DNA of 64,000 nucleotides from Solitalea canadensis DSM 3403 (GTDB taxonomy: Bacteria; Bacteroidota; Bacteroidia; Sphingobacteriales; Sphingobacteriaceae). The position numbers were made by a program, and so were the translations under genes. Location: the NCBI RefSeq assembly GCF_000242635.2, contig NC_017770.1, positions 186,001 to 250,000 on the forward strand. Reading direction: 5' to 3'. Positions 34,874 through 45,145 of the stretch are shown here, one piece after another (the stretch's first letter is position 1; the number at the start of each line of letters is the position of its first letter). The notes below the pieces were generated by a model. The model made no database searches. It saw nothing but the letters and a program-made list of their open reading frames with translations, and was not told the DNA's origin.

Positions 34874-37800
34874 TTAACTTAATTGTATATAAGGATTATT
34901 AATTTTCATTACCCATGTCCCATTTTCTGGACTGTACTTAAAATCAATACCAGGAATGCTATTTATTGTTGAAAAGTCAATATCAGATTCTGAAATGTCT
35001 TCTAGAATACTCAAGTCAGGACTAAGTAAATACTGCTTTCCATTTATGTTTTTAGCAATTAAAGTATTTGTTTTTTCATGAATATTTCCAAATGTAAAGG
35101 GTGGTATATTTTTAACCTTTGTAACTCGTCTATTAGCTGTACGACTAAGCAGGTCAAGCCATTCTCCTGCAGTTGCAGAAACTTGCTCTTTATAAGAATC
35201 TTTATGCAATACTAAGTCTCTCTTATAATCGGAAATACTTCTTTCCCACAGCTCATCGTCAAATAATTCTCCCAGTTCATCTGCAGAAGATCTGGACCTA
35301 ATTCCTGCTTGATAAATCTTGACTTTCGTTAATGATGGCAGGCCGGATTCGACAAGTATTGAAAGTTCTTCAATTATAACAGCTTCATCCTCGTTTTCGA
35401 TATTACGCATTTTTTTAGCAATACCATTTAGTATCCAAGGTAGCTTAAACGTATATAGCTTAGTTATTATTTCAATTCCATTTTCAAAAGGAATAATTGT
35501 TGAAATGGGAGAAGCATTGATCCACATTTGACGTATTGAATTTACGTCTTTACTCTTAATTGAATCACCATCTTCAATAAAGATGGGTATATCTGTTAAT
35601 AAGGCCTCAATGGAAGATAATAAGATAATTTTCCTTTCAATAGTTATTTCATTGGCGTTAAAATATTCTTGAACCAATCGTATAAATTCGGGAAGAAGTT
35701 CTTCAAGCATTAAATCTGAATTAAGTGGGATGCCCGACTTTATTAATGATTGCCATTTAATTCTATTATTACCCACTTTTTCAACAATACCCGTGATTCG
35801 TGAACTTAAAAAATTGATAACTTCTTCACCTGAAATAGCTTGTTCATTTTTGGATTGAATATAAGCCAGAGATTGTGTAAAAAAAGATTCAGCCCATGAT
35901 AAATCAATTTCTCCTTCGGGATTATTTACATGTAAAAGCGATAATAGCGTATCGTCTATCCAGTCAAGTGCTTCATCAATATCACCGACTTTTTCACCTA
36001 TTTCTTGAGTTTTATTTTCTGCAATTAGTTGGACTAAAAGATCAAAACTAACTCCATTTTCTTGAGCAATATTTTTCAAAACAACCATAAGTGAAAGGAT
36101 GCCACTATGTGCCAAATCTATCTTACTTTTGTCAAAATATTTTTTTATAGAATTTACTCGATATTCGATTTGTTTTTTGGATAGATTCTCAGAATCTAAA
36201 GCTACGAGTATTTTGCCTTCATGGTCTACATAAGCTCTTCCTGCCCGTCCTGCAATATTCCAAAAATCTCTAGCATTAATTAATTCACCTGCTTGATATA
36301 ATGTGGAGAAGATAACCGTTGATACTCCTAAATTAACACCCTGTCCGAGTGTCGATGTAGAGATTATAACTAATGGTTTATCACTTCGCATTAGTCTTTC
36401 CAAAGGCAACCGTACATCAGCGTGCAAATCTGCGTTATGGCAAAGTATTCCTTTTCTCGCATAAGATAACCAGCTGTTTCCCTCTTCACCATACGTTTCA
36501 ATACAAGCAAGTTCAAATGCTCGCCAATCAAAGAGATTCTTCCATTGATGGTTATCTGGAGCGTTGCCAAGACGTTTAAAGTAAGCTTCCGCCATTGTAA
36601 ATACAGAGCTTTTTAGACCCACAAAAATAAGTACAGAGCCAAATGTTCTAAATTTATAAGCAGTAGCTGCAATTGCTTCATTTTTATTGCTTGGAAAATA
36701 TCTAATTTTGCGCTGTCTTGGCTTTAAGGGAAGCTCTTCAGATATAATAAACTTGTTGTTAAACGATTGTCTGTCTTCATCCTGACTTATCCAATTGATA
36801 TTTACGAAATTTCCATCCCAATCCAAAATTCCTAAACGTTCATCAGATGGTCTCCATGAATTTTTATAAATAGTTTCTGATGATCGAGTTAGCCACTCTG
36901 CCAATTCTTCTGAATTAGGTAATACTGCGGATAATAATAAGAATTTTCCTCCATTTTTCTGTACATAAAATCGAAGCTCTTCGTAAAAGATTTCATTTAC
37001 TATTAATCTTTTATCAGGACCAAGTAAATGGCCCTCATCAATAATGATTAGTTTTATCTGTCTTACTAATTCTGTGTTACCTCGCAATATTGCTTTCGCT
37101 TTTTCAGGAGTTGCAATAATGACATCAGAATCTTCAATGATTTTTTCGTCCAGCTTACTATATAAACTCCCACCATATAGATGTGAAACAGAAATGTCTG
37201 CATTATCTAATATTGGTTCCAAGGTGCTTTCAACTTCAAAAGCTAATGATCTAAATGGGGCTATATATAATACCTTGTTTGCAGGGTCATTTATCATACA
37301 ATTAAGTATGGCAATTTCTGCAATTCTTGTTTTACCGCTGCTCGTCGGAATGCTAATGATGCAGCCATTTTCAGCATTTAAAACCTTATTTAGGGATTTC
37401 CTTTGGGTAATAAACAATTCAAAAATACCCCTAGGAGCTAGAAATACTAATGATTTAATATATTGACTTACTTTGGGATGGTCAAGGTCGAAATAACTTT
37501 TTAATGCATTCCAGAGTGAAGATTCATTGAATCCATCAGATATTAGAAGTAATAATCGTATAACCCACCAAATTCCAGGGTCAGTTTCAATTTCCGATAT
37601 TTCCTTTATGCTCTTTAAAAGTGCCTTTGCGTTATTTAGTAAATCGACATTTCCCGTGAAAAAATATTTTAAAAATCCATCTAACGCTTTAGCTATTGTG
37701 ATTTCATATATTTTTGTTGTACCATCAATTTCATCAATATTGTTCGAAATAAAGCTATCTCGATAAGAAGGGTCTATCAGTATTTTATTGATTTCTTCTG

Positions 37801-38245
37801 AAAGCTGAATAAAATCTCTCAATAAAAAAAGATGTATCAATTTCGCGATGACTGAAGTTGTTTCAAACTTCTTTATCAATATGAATGATTTTGAATATTG
37901 AAAACCTACATAATAGGCTAATGATGCTATGAGTCCATAGTAATTACTGGCATTCTTTTTATTTGTTTCAGCTGCATGTATAAACTCTAATAATGAAGCT
38001 CCTTTTTCTAAAGGTTCAATAGCTTCATCAAAAGCTTGATTTTCCGCAAAGCTGCAACCAAAGTTTAAATAATAGAATGATAGAATATTTAATTTATCAT
38101 CATTAATTGTGTAAGGAGGAAAGTTTTCTCTATTTTCAGAAGTATTGAGTAGTATATAACGAGCATTTGCCTGAGCAATTAGATTCTGTATAACTCTGTC
38201 TCTTTCTATCAGAACTAACTTTTTCCTTATAATTTCGTTTCTCAT
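34874..38245 (-). CDS. hamB: Hachiman helicase HamB
   Basis: 1123 residues. After a ~290-residue N-terminal region come superfamily 2 helicase motifs: Walker A PTSSGKTRIAE near 300, Walker B IIIDEGHLLGP (DEGH) near 400, motif III LLSAVLP, then STLGQGVNLGVSTVIF near 635 and IAGRAGRAYVDHEGK near 665. The rest is a Hel308/Brr2-like helical extension and a C-terminal region. The start overlaps the end of hamA by 4 bp. In Hachiman, HamB is the DNA-translocating sensor that holds and then releases the HamA nuclease upon damage or phage DNA. All key motifs look intact. Confidence 0.92.
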   Translation of the reverse strand: MRNEIIRKKLVLIERDRVIQNLIAQANARYILLNTSENRENFPPYTINDDKLNILSFYYLNFGCSFAENQAFDEAIEPLEKGASLLEFIHAAETNKKNASNYYGLIASLAYYVGFQYSKSFILIKKFETTSVIAKLIHLFLLRDFIQLSEEINKILIDPSYRDSFISNNIDEIDGTTKIYEITIAKALDGFLKYFFTGNVDLLNNAKALLKSIKEISEIETDPGIWWVIRLLLLISDGFNESSLWNALKSYFDLDHPKVSQYIKSLVFLAPRGIFELFITQRKSLNKVLNAENGCIISIPTSSGKTRIAEIAILNCMINDPANKVLYIAPFRSLAFEVESTLEPILDNADISVSHLYGGSLYSKLDEKIIEDSDVIIATPEKAKAILRGNTELVRQIKLIIIDEGHLLGPDKRLIVNEIFYEELRFYVQKNGGKFLLLSAVLPNSEELAEWLTRSSETIYKNSWRPSDERLGILDWDGNFVNINWISQDEDRQSFNNKFIISEELPLKPRQRKIRYFPSNKNEAIAATAYKFRTFGSVLIFVGLKSSVFTMAEAYFKRLGNAPDNHQWKNLFDWRAFELACIETYGEEGNSWLSYARKGILCHNADLHADVRLPLERLMRSDKPLVIISTSTLGQGVNLGVSTVIFSTLYQAGELINARDFWNIAGRAGRAYVDHEGKILVALDSENLSKKQIEYRVNSIKKYFDKSKIDLAHSGILSLMVVLKNIAQENGVSFDLLVQLIAENKTQEIGEKVGDIDEALDWIDDTLLSLLHVNNPEGEIDLSWAESFFTQSLAYIQSKNEQAISGEEVINFLSSRITGIVEKVGNNRIKWQSLIKSGIPLNSDLMLEELLPEFIRLVQEYFNANEITIERKIILLSSIEALLTDIPIFIEDGDSIKSKDVNSIRQMWINASPISTIIPFENGIEIITKLYTFKLPWILNGIAKKMRNIENEDEAVIIEELSILVESGLPSLTKVKIYQAGIRSRSSADELGELFDDELWERSISDYKRDLVLHKDSYKEQVSATAGEWLDLLSRTANRRVTKVKNIPPFTFGNIHEKTNTLIAKNINGKQYLLSPDLSILEDISESDIDFSTINSIPGIDFKYSPENGTWVMKINNPYIQLS

Positions 38246-39081
38246 AAAGAAGTTGGATTCGCAATCATTTCCTCAGCCTTTTTGAAAGCTTCATTAATTA
38301 AATCTTCTGGATTTTCTATGCCAATAGAAATTAATATAAGTGTTGGATTGTCACTTTTAAAATGAGTATCGACGACTTTGAATGTATCCGTATTGCTTAG
38401 CAAAAAACCAGTATAGCATATATTCCCTTTATCTTTTATTTCTTTGACCAAAAATTTATCCAGTAAATCAGCTATTGCTTTACTTTCGTCTTTTCTATTT
38501 AATTCATCAACTAAAAAAGAATAGGATAGCGGTAATTTCTCTTTCCCTAAAGCCTCGCTGATCGTATCTACTATAGTTTTAGTTGGGGTTTTCCTGAATT
38601 TTGCTTCACCAAGGTATAGTTTGACTTCCTCTGAGCCTTGTTGGTTTGTTAAAATATCGACTAAAAGCATATCATCACCTTTTATTGCTTGGTCAACATT
38701 AGGATTATATCTTAATTTGTATGCTTTTATTAAAGCTTTATTCTGACAGCTTTCTATATATTCAATTAGCAATATCTCAGTTGCGTTTCCTTTTTTTGTT
38801 TTATCCGCCCTAGGTAGTTTTCTATGTTGTTCTGCATATTCCGGAAAACCAAGTTCTGTAAACTTTTGCTTCAATTTTTGGATTCGATTCTCATCATAAT
38901 GATGATGAACAAGCTTCTGACCAAGCCATTGAATTAAATCAGGATCGGTTGATGGTATTTTAGGGTTAAGTGACCGATAACACCTTTCATCAGTAGGCTC
39001 AATATCAGTACAGTTTAACCAACGTTCAAAGATGTATGGTGTTATTGGATGGCTTCCTATTAATTGTTTGTGAAGTGACAT
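38242..39081 (-). CDS. hamA: Hachiman effector HamA (DUF1837 nuclease)
   Basis: 279 residues. A variable N-terminus is followed by the DUF1837 core: ATEILLIEYIESCQNKALIK, then DDMLLVDIL near 137 and KLYLGEAKFRK near 160, the D...E-x-K residues of its nuclease site, then TIVDTISEALGKEKLPLSYS. The length fits HamA. It precedes hamB with a 4-bp overlap, the standard hamA-hamB order. Once released from HamB it is expected to degrade DNA and stop phage spread. Confidence 0.92.
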   Translation of the reverse strand: MSLHKQLIGSHPITPYIFERWLNCTDIEPTDERCYRSLNPKIPSTDPDLIQWLGQKLVHHHYDENRIQKLKQKFTELGFPEYAEQHRKLPRADKTKKGNATEILLIEYIESCQNKALIKAYKLRYNPNVDQAIKGDDMLLVDILTNQQGSEEVKLYLGEAKFRKTPTKTIVDTISEALGKEKLPLSYSFLVDELNRKDESKAIADLLDKFLVKEIKDKGNICYTGFLLSNTDTFKVVDTHFKSDNPTLILISIGIENPEDLINEAFKKAEEMIANPTSL

Positions 39082-39274
39082 ATTCTATATAATTATTTTA
39101 TCAAGTCGCTTAAGTATATAGGATATGGTTCCCATTATATCAAGTATTTCCTCTTCTGTTATAATAAATTTTTATTTTCAGTTCATGAGGGTTTCTTATT
39201 AATCCAAATATTCCCTTTACAAGATTGTATAGGTTCTGTTGTTCTGGCAAAATCTTTATTATTTATCCAAAAAA

Positions 39275-40312
39275 TTATTTCTCCTCATCATAGTATATTT
39301 TATAATATTTTCTCCCATCTCTTTCCACCCCTTTTTCAATAAGATCCTTATTGCCATGTATGTGAATGTCAAAGTTCTTGTCAAGTTTGAGGACACTTTT
39401 GAACACTCTTGATTGTTTTTTTACAGCTTGGGAAGAGATTTGAAAATTATCAGAGATATCAACGTTTTTACTTTCCCTATATTGTTCATCAAAATTTCTA
39501 AATGATTGTATAATTTCTGGATTATCGAAGACTTCGGCTTCAAATGATTCCTTCTCAAACTTATCATGAGATTTGAAATATTCCACTGAGCGATTGAGCA
39601 AATCAATTTGATCTGCTTTACTCACTTCAAATTCCTCAGAAAGCTGCTTTGTAACAAAGTCTTTTGTAATGGATAGAAAGTTCTTTGTAAAGTGATAATC
39701 ATCCGAACTCGGTCTAATGCTTAGATAATCATTTTTCCAATATTGAGTATCATTGGCTTTGTTAGAATCAACAATACAAACCTTATAACCATTTTCGGCA
39801 TCAATATCAAATACGATACACCCCTTATCAAGTCTTCCAATATTTACACCATTATCATGCTTGATACTGTAATTATCTTTCGTTGGGTCGAATTTTAGAA
39901 AGATATCCTTAACTTCCGTCTTAAATAATCCTATTGCAAGAGCCTCAACACCATCTAATATAGTATTCTCTAATAAACATATGTTAAATTCACCTCCATT
40001 TACCTTTGGGTGTGTTGAACTTTCGTACAGGTGTTTTGCAAGCTCAACGCTATTTTCATAAAATTTGTCGGGATTTGAAAATATTCTTCTAATTAGCGTG
40101 TACACTGCATTTAAAGATAACTCTGTTGGATTGGTAAAATTAAATATTTCATTACCTTGAAAAGGTGAAAAGAAATATTTAAGTAGGTATTTTTGAGTAT
40201 CATCTTCAGTTATAAATACTTCTCCACTGGAAATTCTTATTCCTTCATCCCTAAGCTTGTTACCAACATAATGAGTTGCTATGTTTAATTTGACACTAGT
40301 AAAATCTATCAT
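39275..40312 (-). CDS. NdpA-like nucleoid-associated protein (NA37 family), second gene of candidate pair
   Basis: 345 residues with the NA37/NdpA layout: IATHYVGNKLRDEGIRISSG at the start, FFSPFQGNEIFNF, a central ENTILDGVEALAIGLFKTEV, GCIVFDIDAENGYKVCIVDS, YWKNDYLSIRPSSDDYHFTK, and the C-terminal SFRNFDEQYR region. Chromosomal NdpA proteins bind the nucleoid. Here the gene is coupled to a large predicted nuclease gene by a TAATG stop-start overlap, which a housekeeping NdpA would not show. Inferred role: a DNA-binding partner or sensor of a two-gene conflict system beside Hachiman. Confidence 0.83.
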   Translation of the reverse strand: MIDFTSVKLNIATHYVGNKLRDEGIRISSGEVFITEDDTQKYLLKYFFSPFQGNEIFNFTNPTELSLNAVYTLIRRIFSNPDKFYENSVELAKHLYESSTHPKVNGGEFNICLLENTILDGVEALAIGLFKTEVKDIFLKFDPTKDNYSIKHDNGVNIGRLDKGCIVFDIDAENGYKVCIVDSNKANDTQYWKNDYLSIRPSSDDYHFTKNFLSITKDFVTKQLSEEFEVSKADQIDLLNRSVEYFKSHDKFEKESFEAEVFDNPEIIQSFRNFDEQYRESKNVDISDNFQISSQAVKKQSRVFKSVLKLDKNFDIHIHGNKDLIEKGVERDGRKYYKIYYDEEK

Positions 40313-42990
40313 TATATGATCCTAAATTGTTTAAGTTTTTCTAATTTAATCCTTTCAATTTCCTTGGAAAGTTCTTTTTTAAAAAGATCAATATTTGCAA
40401 GGGCTTTAACATTGTTAGACATGTACAAATTTGGTTCTGACTTGAAGACCCCATCCTTTTCAGGTTTATTTTTTAGAGCATCCGAAAAGTTAAATTTCAC
40501 ACTGTAATAACCACTGTTTATGTTATAGAAGTCATACCTATAAGTGATATAAATTTCTTCTAACAATAAAACTTTTTTAAAATCAGCATCAGAGATTTCA
40601 TTAATACCGGACAAGTTTTTGCCGCTGAAATATGTAATCAAATCTTTGTCTTTTTTATCTTTAAATGAATCAGGGATATCTTCACTATCATCAAATTTGA
40701 ACTTTATTGATTTTATATCAGGTTCTTTAAAAATAGTTGACGAGGTTACATTTGTAAAACTCAAAAGAAAGTTTACACGATCCGTATTGCTTTTGAAGTT
40801 CTTAAACATTACTCTAACCGTATCATCTTTGATAAAATCTGCCTGCTTAAACTCACTCTCCAAGCTTTTCATTATTCTGTTTGCAATAATCTTATCTTCC
40901 CTGGATACTGTATTTACTCTATTTATGATGAGATTGTCATTCTCCTTTGAACAAACAATTTCTATTCTTCCCCATAGGGTGTTTACAGATATTTGACTAG
41001 TAGGATCTTTTCTCTCAGTCCGTACATCAAATACATATTCGTTTGAATTACTTGGACTTGGCTTAAATACTGGAACATCTAATAATTTGGTATTAAGATT
41101 CTCTGTTACGTTATCAAAATTGGGGCGTATCCTTTTGAATACATTATCCAAGCTATCATTCTGTTTTATTTGAAAAATCTCATTTGTAGTATTTAACGGC
41201 CGATCCTTAACGTCGATTAATGTTTTAAAATCTTCTAGTTCTTTCGGGCTAAATAGCAAAGTAGACATAAGGCCTGTTAGTTTACCTCTGTCGGCACTTT
41301 TGACAAAAATTCCTTTTTTTGCCAAAAAGATTTTCATGTCATTAGCTGTAATAGCATCTGTTTTTAAGAACGGCTTTATAATGTCACCATAGGGAAGAAT
41401 ATTAACAAAAGTTTCATTTAGATGCTTTGATTTTAAGTTGTTCTGTGAATTTATTTCATCAAAAGTTTCATTTTTCAATGTTACATTAGTAGTTGAAATG
41501 ACATTATCCAATGCTTCGGCATCAATCCGGTCATATCGCTTAACTTGAATCTTTTCTTCTAATATTTCATCATTAAAAGAGCGGATAACCTCAAAAGCAA
41601 TGTTTTTATGCTCGTTATCATTGTAGTCGGGAAACCAAAGTAAGTACTCATTTCCCAATCCACTTGTTAGTCTAATAGTCAACCAAATAAGTTTTTTTAA
41701 AGAATTTTCCGAAAACTGGTCTGAGCAAAAAATCAATATGCTTATTTTATTACTGCTCTCTTTAATAATGGGTAATATTGAACTGTTTATATACTGGGCC
41801 GGCAACTTTGTGCCTCTTTTCCCTATTTGCCCTGGATTTTGATTGGCCTCAGTAATTGGATACAGAAATTTTACTGTAAGATCATCTCTGTAATTTTTAG
41901 CCGTAACTATAGTACTTATTAAAAAAATGGCCTTATTGTTATCTACTAGATAGTAGTACATTTCTTCATTAAGCATATCCTTTTTGTAATTATCTTTTGC
42001 ATGATGAATAAAGTCCTGATTCACTTCAGAGTTCTCAGTTGTAAGCCAAAATAAAACATTGTGACATTCTGAATTTTCGTTTCTTTTTATAGGTATTTTC
42101 TGCTTTTGTAGCAAGTCTGAGAATACAATTTCAGAGCTATATAAATAATTATGAATCTCCTTTTTTGATGAGGCAGGGTACATTAAATCATGTATAGATG
42201 TTACTAAGATAACATCATCAACATCCGATTTTAATTTGCTTTCAAAATCGCCAAAAAAGTCAACCCCGAAATATTCGATTTCTTCTTTCCTTTCATTATA
42301 AAGTTCTACACTCACATTTTCATTAAAATTTGCCCATCCAATTAATTCAAGAATTTTTTTAGCTATTCTGGAATTAAATGGTTTGCTTTCATTTTGTATA
42401 GGCGAGGCTAGCGATGCAAAAGGATTAATTTCAATTTGTTTTTCAATTGCGGATATCCATTCCAAAAGCTCTTTGTCAAAATCCTCTCTACTTACTTCTT
42501 TTCCCATTATAGAATTGGTTCCGAAATGAGCAGTAAGAGTTTTAACTAATATTTCTCTAACCTTTGAGGACATTTTTGTCTTACCTTTTTTTTCATAGTA
42601 AGCATCAATCTTGGTGGAAGCAATATCTATAAGATTATTAGTGTCTAAAGACTGTATACCTACAATTTTTACATTATCAATGGAATCTGCATTAAGTAAC
42701 TTTTCATCTGGATGACCGACAACAATTAATTCATAATCATCGATATTAGGAGTGTTTGAAACAAGTTCATCGCACCATTTTTTTGCGGTAGAGTGTCTAA
42801 TTACATTTTCAGAGGACTTAACCTGACAAACTTTTATCTTATCAGGATATACCCACTTAATATCAACTTTTTCAGATTCATTCAATGGCTCTAATGTCAC
42901 AGAAGCCCATAGGTTGTCTTCTTCAAGTGCATCTAAAACACAAATGATTGTTTGAATTAGATAACCTCTAATTCCGGCATTGCCTCCCAT
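40312..42990 (-). CDS. 892-aa protein with N-terminal Cap4/Mrr-like nuclease motif
   Basis: The N-terminal ~110 residues read GIRGYLIQTIICVLDAL, then EKVDIKWVYPDKIKVCQVKS (about 41-60), a D-x9-Q-V-K restriction-like core, then YELIVVGHP. No P-loop or membrane segment was found in the rest. A middle part (FVNILPYGDIIKPFLKTDAI, NDMKIFLAKKGIFVK; about 525-570) looks like a winged-helix or SAP-like DNA-binding unit, and a beta-rich C-terminal domain follows 690. No named family covers the whole. The stop overlaps the start of the NdpA-like gene (TAATG). Inferred role: the nuclease and scaffold of a two-gene system that also uses the NdpA-like protein. Confidence 0.72.
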   Translation of the reverse strand: MGGNAGIRGYLIQTIICVLDALEEDNLWASVTLEPLNESEKVDIKWVYPDKIKVCQVKSSENVIRHSTAKKWCDELVSNTPNIDDYELIVVGHPDEKLLNADSIDNVKIVGIQSLDTNNLIDIASTKIDAYYEKKGKTKMSSKVREILVKTLTAHFGTNSIMGKEVSREDFDKELLEWISAIEKQIEINPFASLASPIQNESKPFNSRIAKKILELIGWANFNENVSVELYNERKEEIEYFGVDFFGDFESKLKSDVDDVILVTSIHDLMYPASSKKEIHNYLYSSEIVFSDLLQKQKIPIKRNENSECHNVLFWLTTENSEVNQDFIHHAKDNYKKDMLNEEMYYYLVDNNKAIFLISTIVTAKNYRDDLTVKFLYPITEANQNPGQIGKRGTKLPAQYINSSILPIIKESSNKISILIFCSDQFSENSLKKLIWLTIRLTSGLGNEYLLWFPDYNDNEHKNIAFEVIRSFNDEILEEKIQVKRYDRIDAEALDNVISTTNVTLKNETFDEINSQNNLKSKHLNETFVNILPYGDIIKPFLKTDAITANDMKIFLAKKGIFVKSADRGKLTGLMSTLLFSPKELEDFKTLIDVKDRPLNTTNEIFQIKQNDSLDNVFKRIRPNFDNVTENLNTKLLDVPVFKPSPSNSNEYVFDVRTERKDPTSQISVNTLWGRIEIVCSKENDNLIINRVNTVSREDKIIANRIMKSLESEFKQADFIKDDTVRVMFKNFKSNTDRVNFLLSFTNVTSSTIFKEPDIKSIKFKFDDSEDIPDSFKDKKDKDLITYFSGKNLSGINEISDADFKKVLLLEEIYITYRYDFYNINSGYYSVKFNFSDALKNKPEKDGVFKSEPNLYMSNNVKALANIDLFKKELSKEIERIKLEKLKQFRII

Positions 42991-43149
42991 AGTAAATTAA
43001 ATTTAAGATTTATTGCTAGCTATAGTTATTAATGATAGTTGTTATTCAACCGGTAAAATGTGATCATTTATAGCCAACTTATATGTTTTCTCAATAAACA
43101 TATAAGTTTTTACTGAAATATGTCATAAAATGATGCATTTAGTTATTTT

Positions 43150-45129
43150 TTACTTGGTAACTATTAAATATGTAAGCCTTGGATCATTTAGTAGTCGTTC
43201 CATTTCAACATGAATCAGCTCCTGTATATCCTGCTTAATTTGTAAATAATTTCGTTGCACCACACTATCATCCAGCTTTCGGATAACCGGAATTTCTTTA
43301 TACTGTTCATTTTCTTTTTTGAGAGTCGTATGATCATTTAAAATTTCTGCATGAAAAGCCTTCAAACCAATTTTACAATCCGAATCATCAGCCACCACCC
43401 CAACAAAATCTCCCGAAGAAAGAGTGGATATTTTAGAAGGAGGAACCGCTAATTCTAACTGTTTAGAACGACTAATCGAAGTATCGGATCGGTTAATGGA
43501 TAGACTCTCACGGTCCTGCATAATCTTTCCAATACGCTCTGAAAGTTGCTTTGCTGTATCGCCTGTAACCTGTCCTGAAATAACGTTACCAACTATATTC
43601 ATTAGCACGTCTGCTTGTTCTTTTCCATAGTCTTTACGTAACTGACTCAGGTCCTGAATGCTTATGCAGGTTGCCACTTTATTGCTTCTTGCTGTAGCAA
43701 TTAAACTATCCATATTATTCAGGTAGATCGTTGGGAACTCATCAAAGATGAGGCTGCTTTTAAGTTTCCCTTTTTGATTGACCAGTTTAATTAAGCGATT
43801 TACGTAGAGCGATAACACAGCCCCATAAGTCTGAATTTTCTGTGGGTTATTGCCCATGCAAACCAGTTTTGGTTTTACAGGGTCATTGATATCCAGCGTG
43901 AAATCATTACCGGAAAGTACATAGTAAAGTGAAGGAGAGGATAGTCTTGCCATAGCTATTTTAGCTGATGCAATTTGTCCTTCAAGTTGTTCCATCGCGT
44001 CATTTAAGTAGGCCGTAATGAATGGATTAATGAGTACTTCGATCTCTTTTTCGGTTCGCAGAATCGAAAATAAACTGTCATAATCTACCTGTATTAACTC
44101 TATCACGTGAGGCAAAGTACAGAATTCTCCATCCCGGTATTTGCGCAGAAACCAGATAATTGCCGTCAAAAAGTTAATCGGCGATTCCACAAAAAAGTCT
44201 CCCTGCCTGCGAATCCATTCTCGGTTGAGACCCATTAAAATAGTACGGGCAGACTCAGCAGCATCAGTAATATCCAGCATGGTTGAAGGATCAATTGGAT
44301 TGCACCGATGGCTTCTGGATAGATCATCAAAGTTAATCAGGTAGAACTCCGGAGTCACTTTATAGAGGTGTTTATATTTCAAAAAAGTATTGTAAACAAT
44401 CAGGGACAGGTCGTCATATTTGAAATCATAAACAAACATGGAAAACCCTTTTTTGATGTGTTGAGTAATCACATGACGGATGATAAAATAGGTTTTTCCA
44501 GATCCGGGAGTTCCTAAAACCAATAGCGATCGGAAAGGATTAATGATATTGATCCAACTCTTTCTAAGCCTTCCTTTAAGGTTATATTGAGCAGGAAGAT
44601 TAATGGAATATTCATTTTCGAGCAGTCGTTCTTCCTGTGGAAATGTTTCATTTTGAGTGTTGAAAATATCATTATTAAGTTTGTTTCTTATGATACGAGA
44701 AAGCAAGGTTCCTCCTGTAAGCATGAGTAAATAACCAATGCTGGTTAGTCCTATGTAGAGAATAGAAAGATGTATTTCTGTTAGTTTTAATGATAAGAAT
44801 AGGTAAGATAAAAAGTAAATCGAAAGCCCAGATAGGAGGTAGGTAAAAGCTGTTTTAATGCTTAACTTTTCATCTTTTCGACCTTTTTCTCCTAATAAGG
44901 AAATAGCAAGAAAGCCCAATGAAATCAGTTTTGCTTTATGAAAGGAATCGAACAATCCAGTTTCTGCAACATTACTTAACAATAGGTCTGTAAAGGAACT
45001 GCATGGCTTCCATTCATGAAAGGCAGCATAACAACAATAATAAAAATGAAGCATTAAAATAGTAATGCTGATCAGTCTTGTCATATCCAGAATCTTCCTC
45101 AGCGCCTGTTCGTTTTCTCCTGTCTGCAT
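43150..45129 (-). CDS. Conjugative coupling ATPase (TraG/TraD-like, Bacteroides MobC type)
   Basis: 659 residues. Four N-terminal membrane segments (about 15-30, 60-75, 90-110, 118-140) precede Walker A GTPGSGKTYFII near 206, Walker B SSLIFDEFPTIYLNN near 455, and the TraG-like TGDTAKQLSERIGK. This is the coupling protein that delivers the relaxase-DNA complex to a transfer channel. It is the last gene of the mobilization operon, 16 bp after the relaxase gene. No transfer-pore (tra) genes are in the window, so the element would be mobilizable rather than self-transmissible, or the rest has been lost. Confidence 0.9.
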   Translation of the reverse strand: MQTGENEQALRKILDMTRLISITILMLHFYYCCYAAFHEWKPCSSFTDLLLSNVAETGLFDSFHKAKLISLGFLAISLLGEKGRKDEKLSIKTAFTYLLSGLSIYFLSYLFLSLKLTEIHLSILYIGLTSIGYLLMLTGGTLLSRIIRNKLNNDIFNTQNETFPQEERLLENEYSINLPAQYNLKGRLRKSWINIINPFRSLLVLGTPGSGKTYFIIRHVITQHIKKGFSMFVYDFKYDDLSLIVYNTFLKYKHLYKVTPEFYLINFDDLSRSHRCNPIDPSTMLDITDAAESARTILMGLNREWIRRQGDFFVESPINFLTAIIWFLRKYRDGEFCTLPHVIELIQVDYDSLFSILRTEKEIEVLINPFITAYLNDAMEQLEGQIASAKIAMARLSSPSLYYVLSGNDFTLDINDPVKPKLVCMGNNPQKIQTYGAVLSLYVNRLIKLVNQKGKLKSSLIFDEFPTIYLNNMDSLIATARSNKVATCISIQDLSQLRKDYGKEQADVLMNIVGNVISGQVTGDTAKQLSERIGKIMQDRESLSINRSDTSISRSKQLELAVPPSKISTLSSGDFVGVVADDSDCKIGLKAFHAEILNDHTTLKKENEQYKEIPVIRKLDDSVVQRNYLQIKQDIQELIHVEMERLLNDPRLTYLIVTK

Positions 45130-45145
45130 AGTCTTTTTCTTTAAC

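Noticed and set aside
40312-42990. STAND NTPase or Avs-like protein
   Set aside because: The N-terminal nuclease followed by a long body suggested this, but no Walker A or Walker B motif is visible anywhere in the 892 residues.
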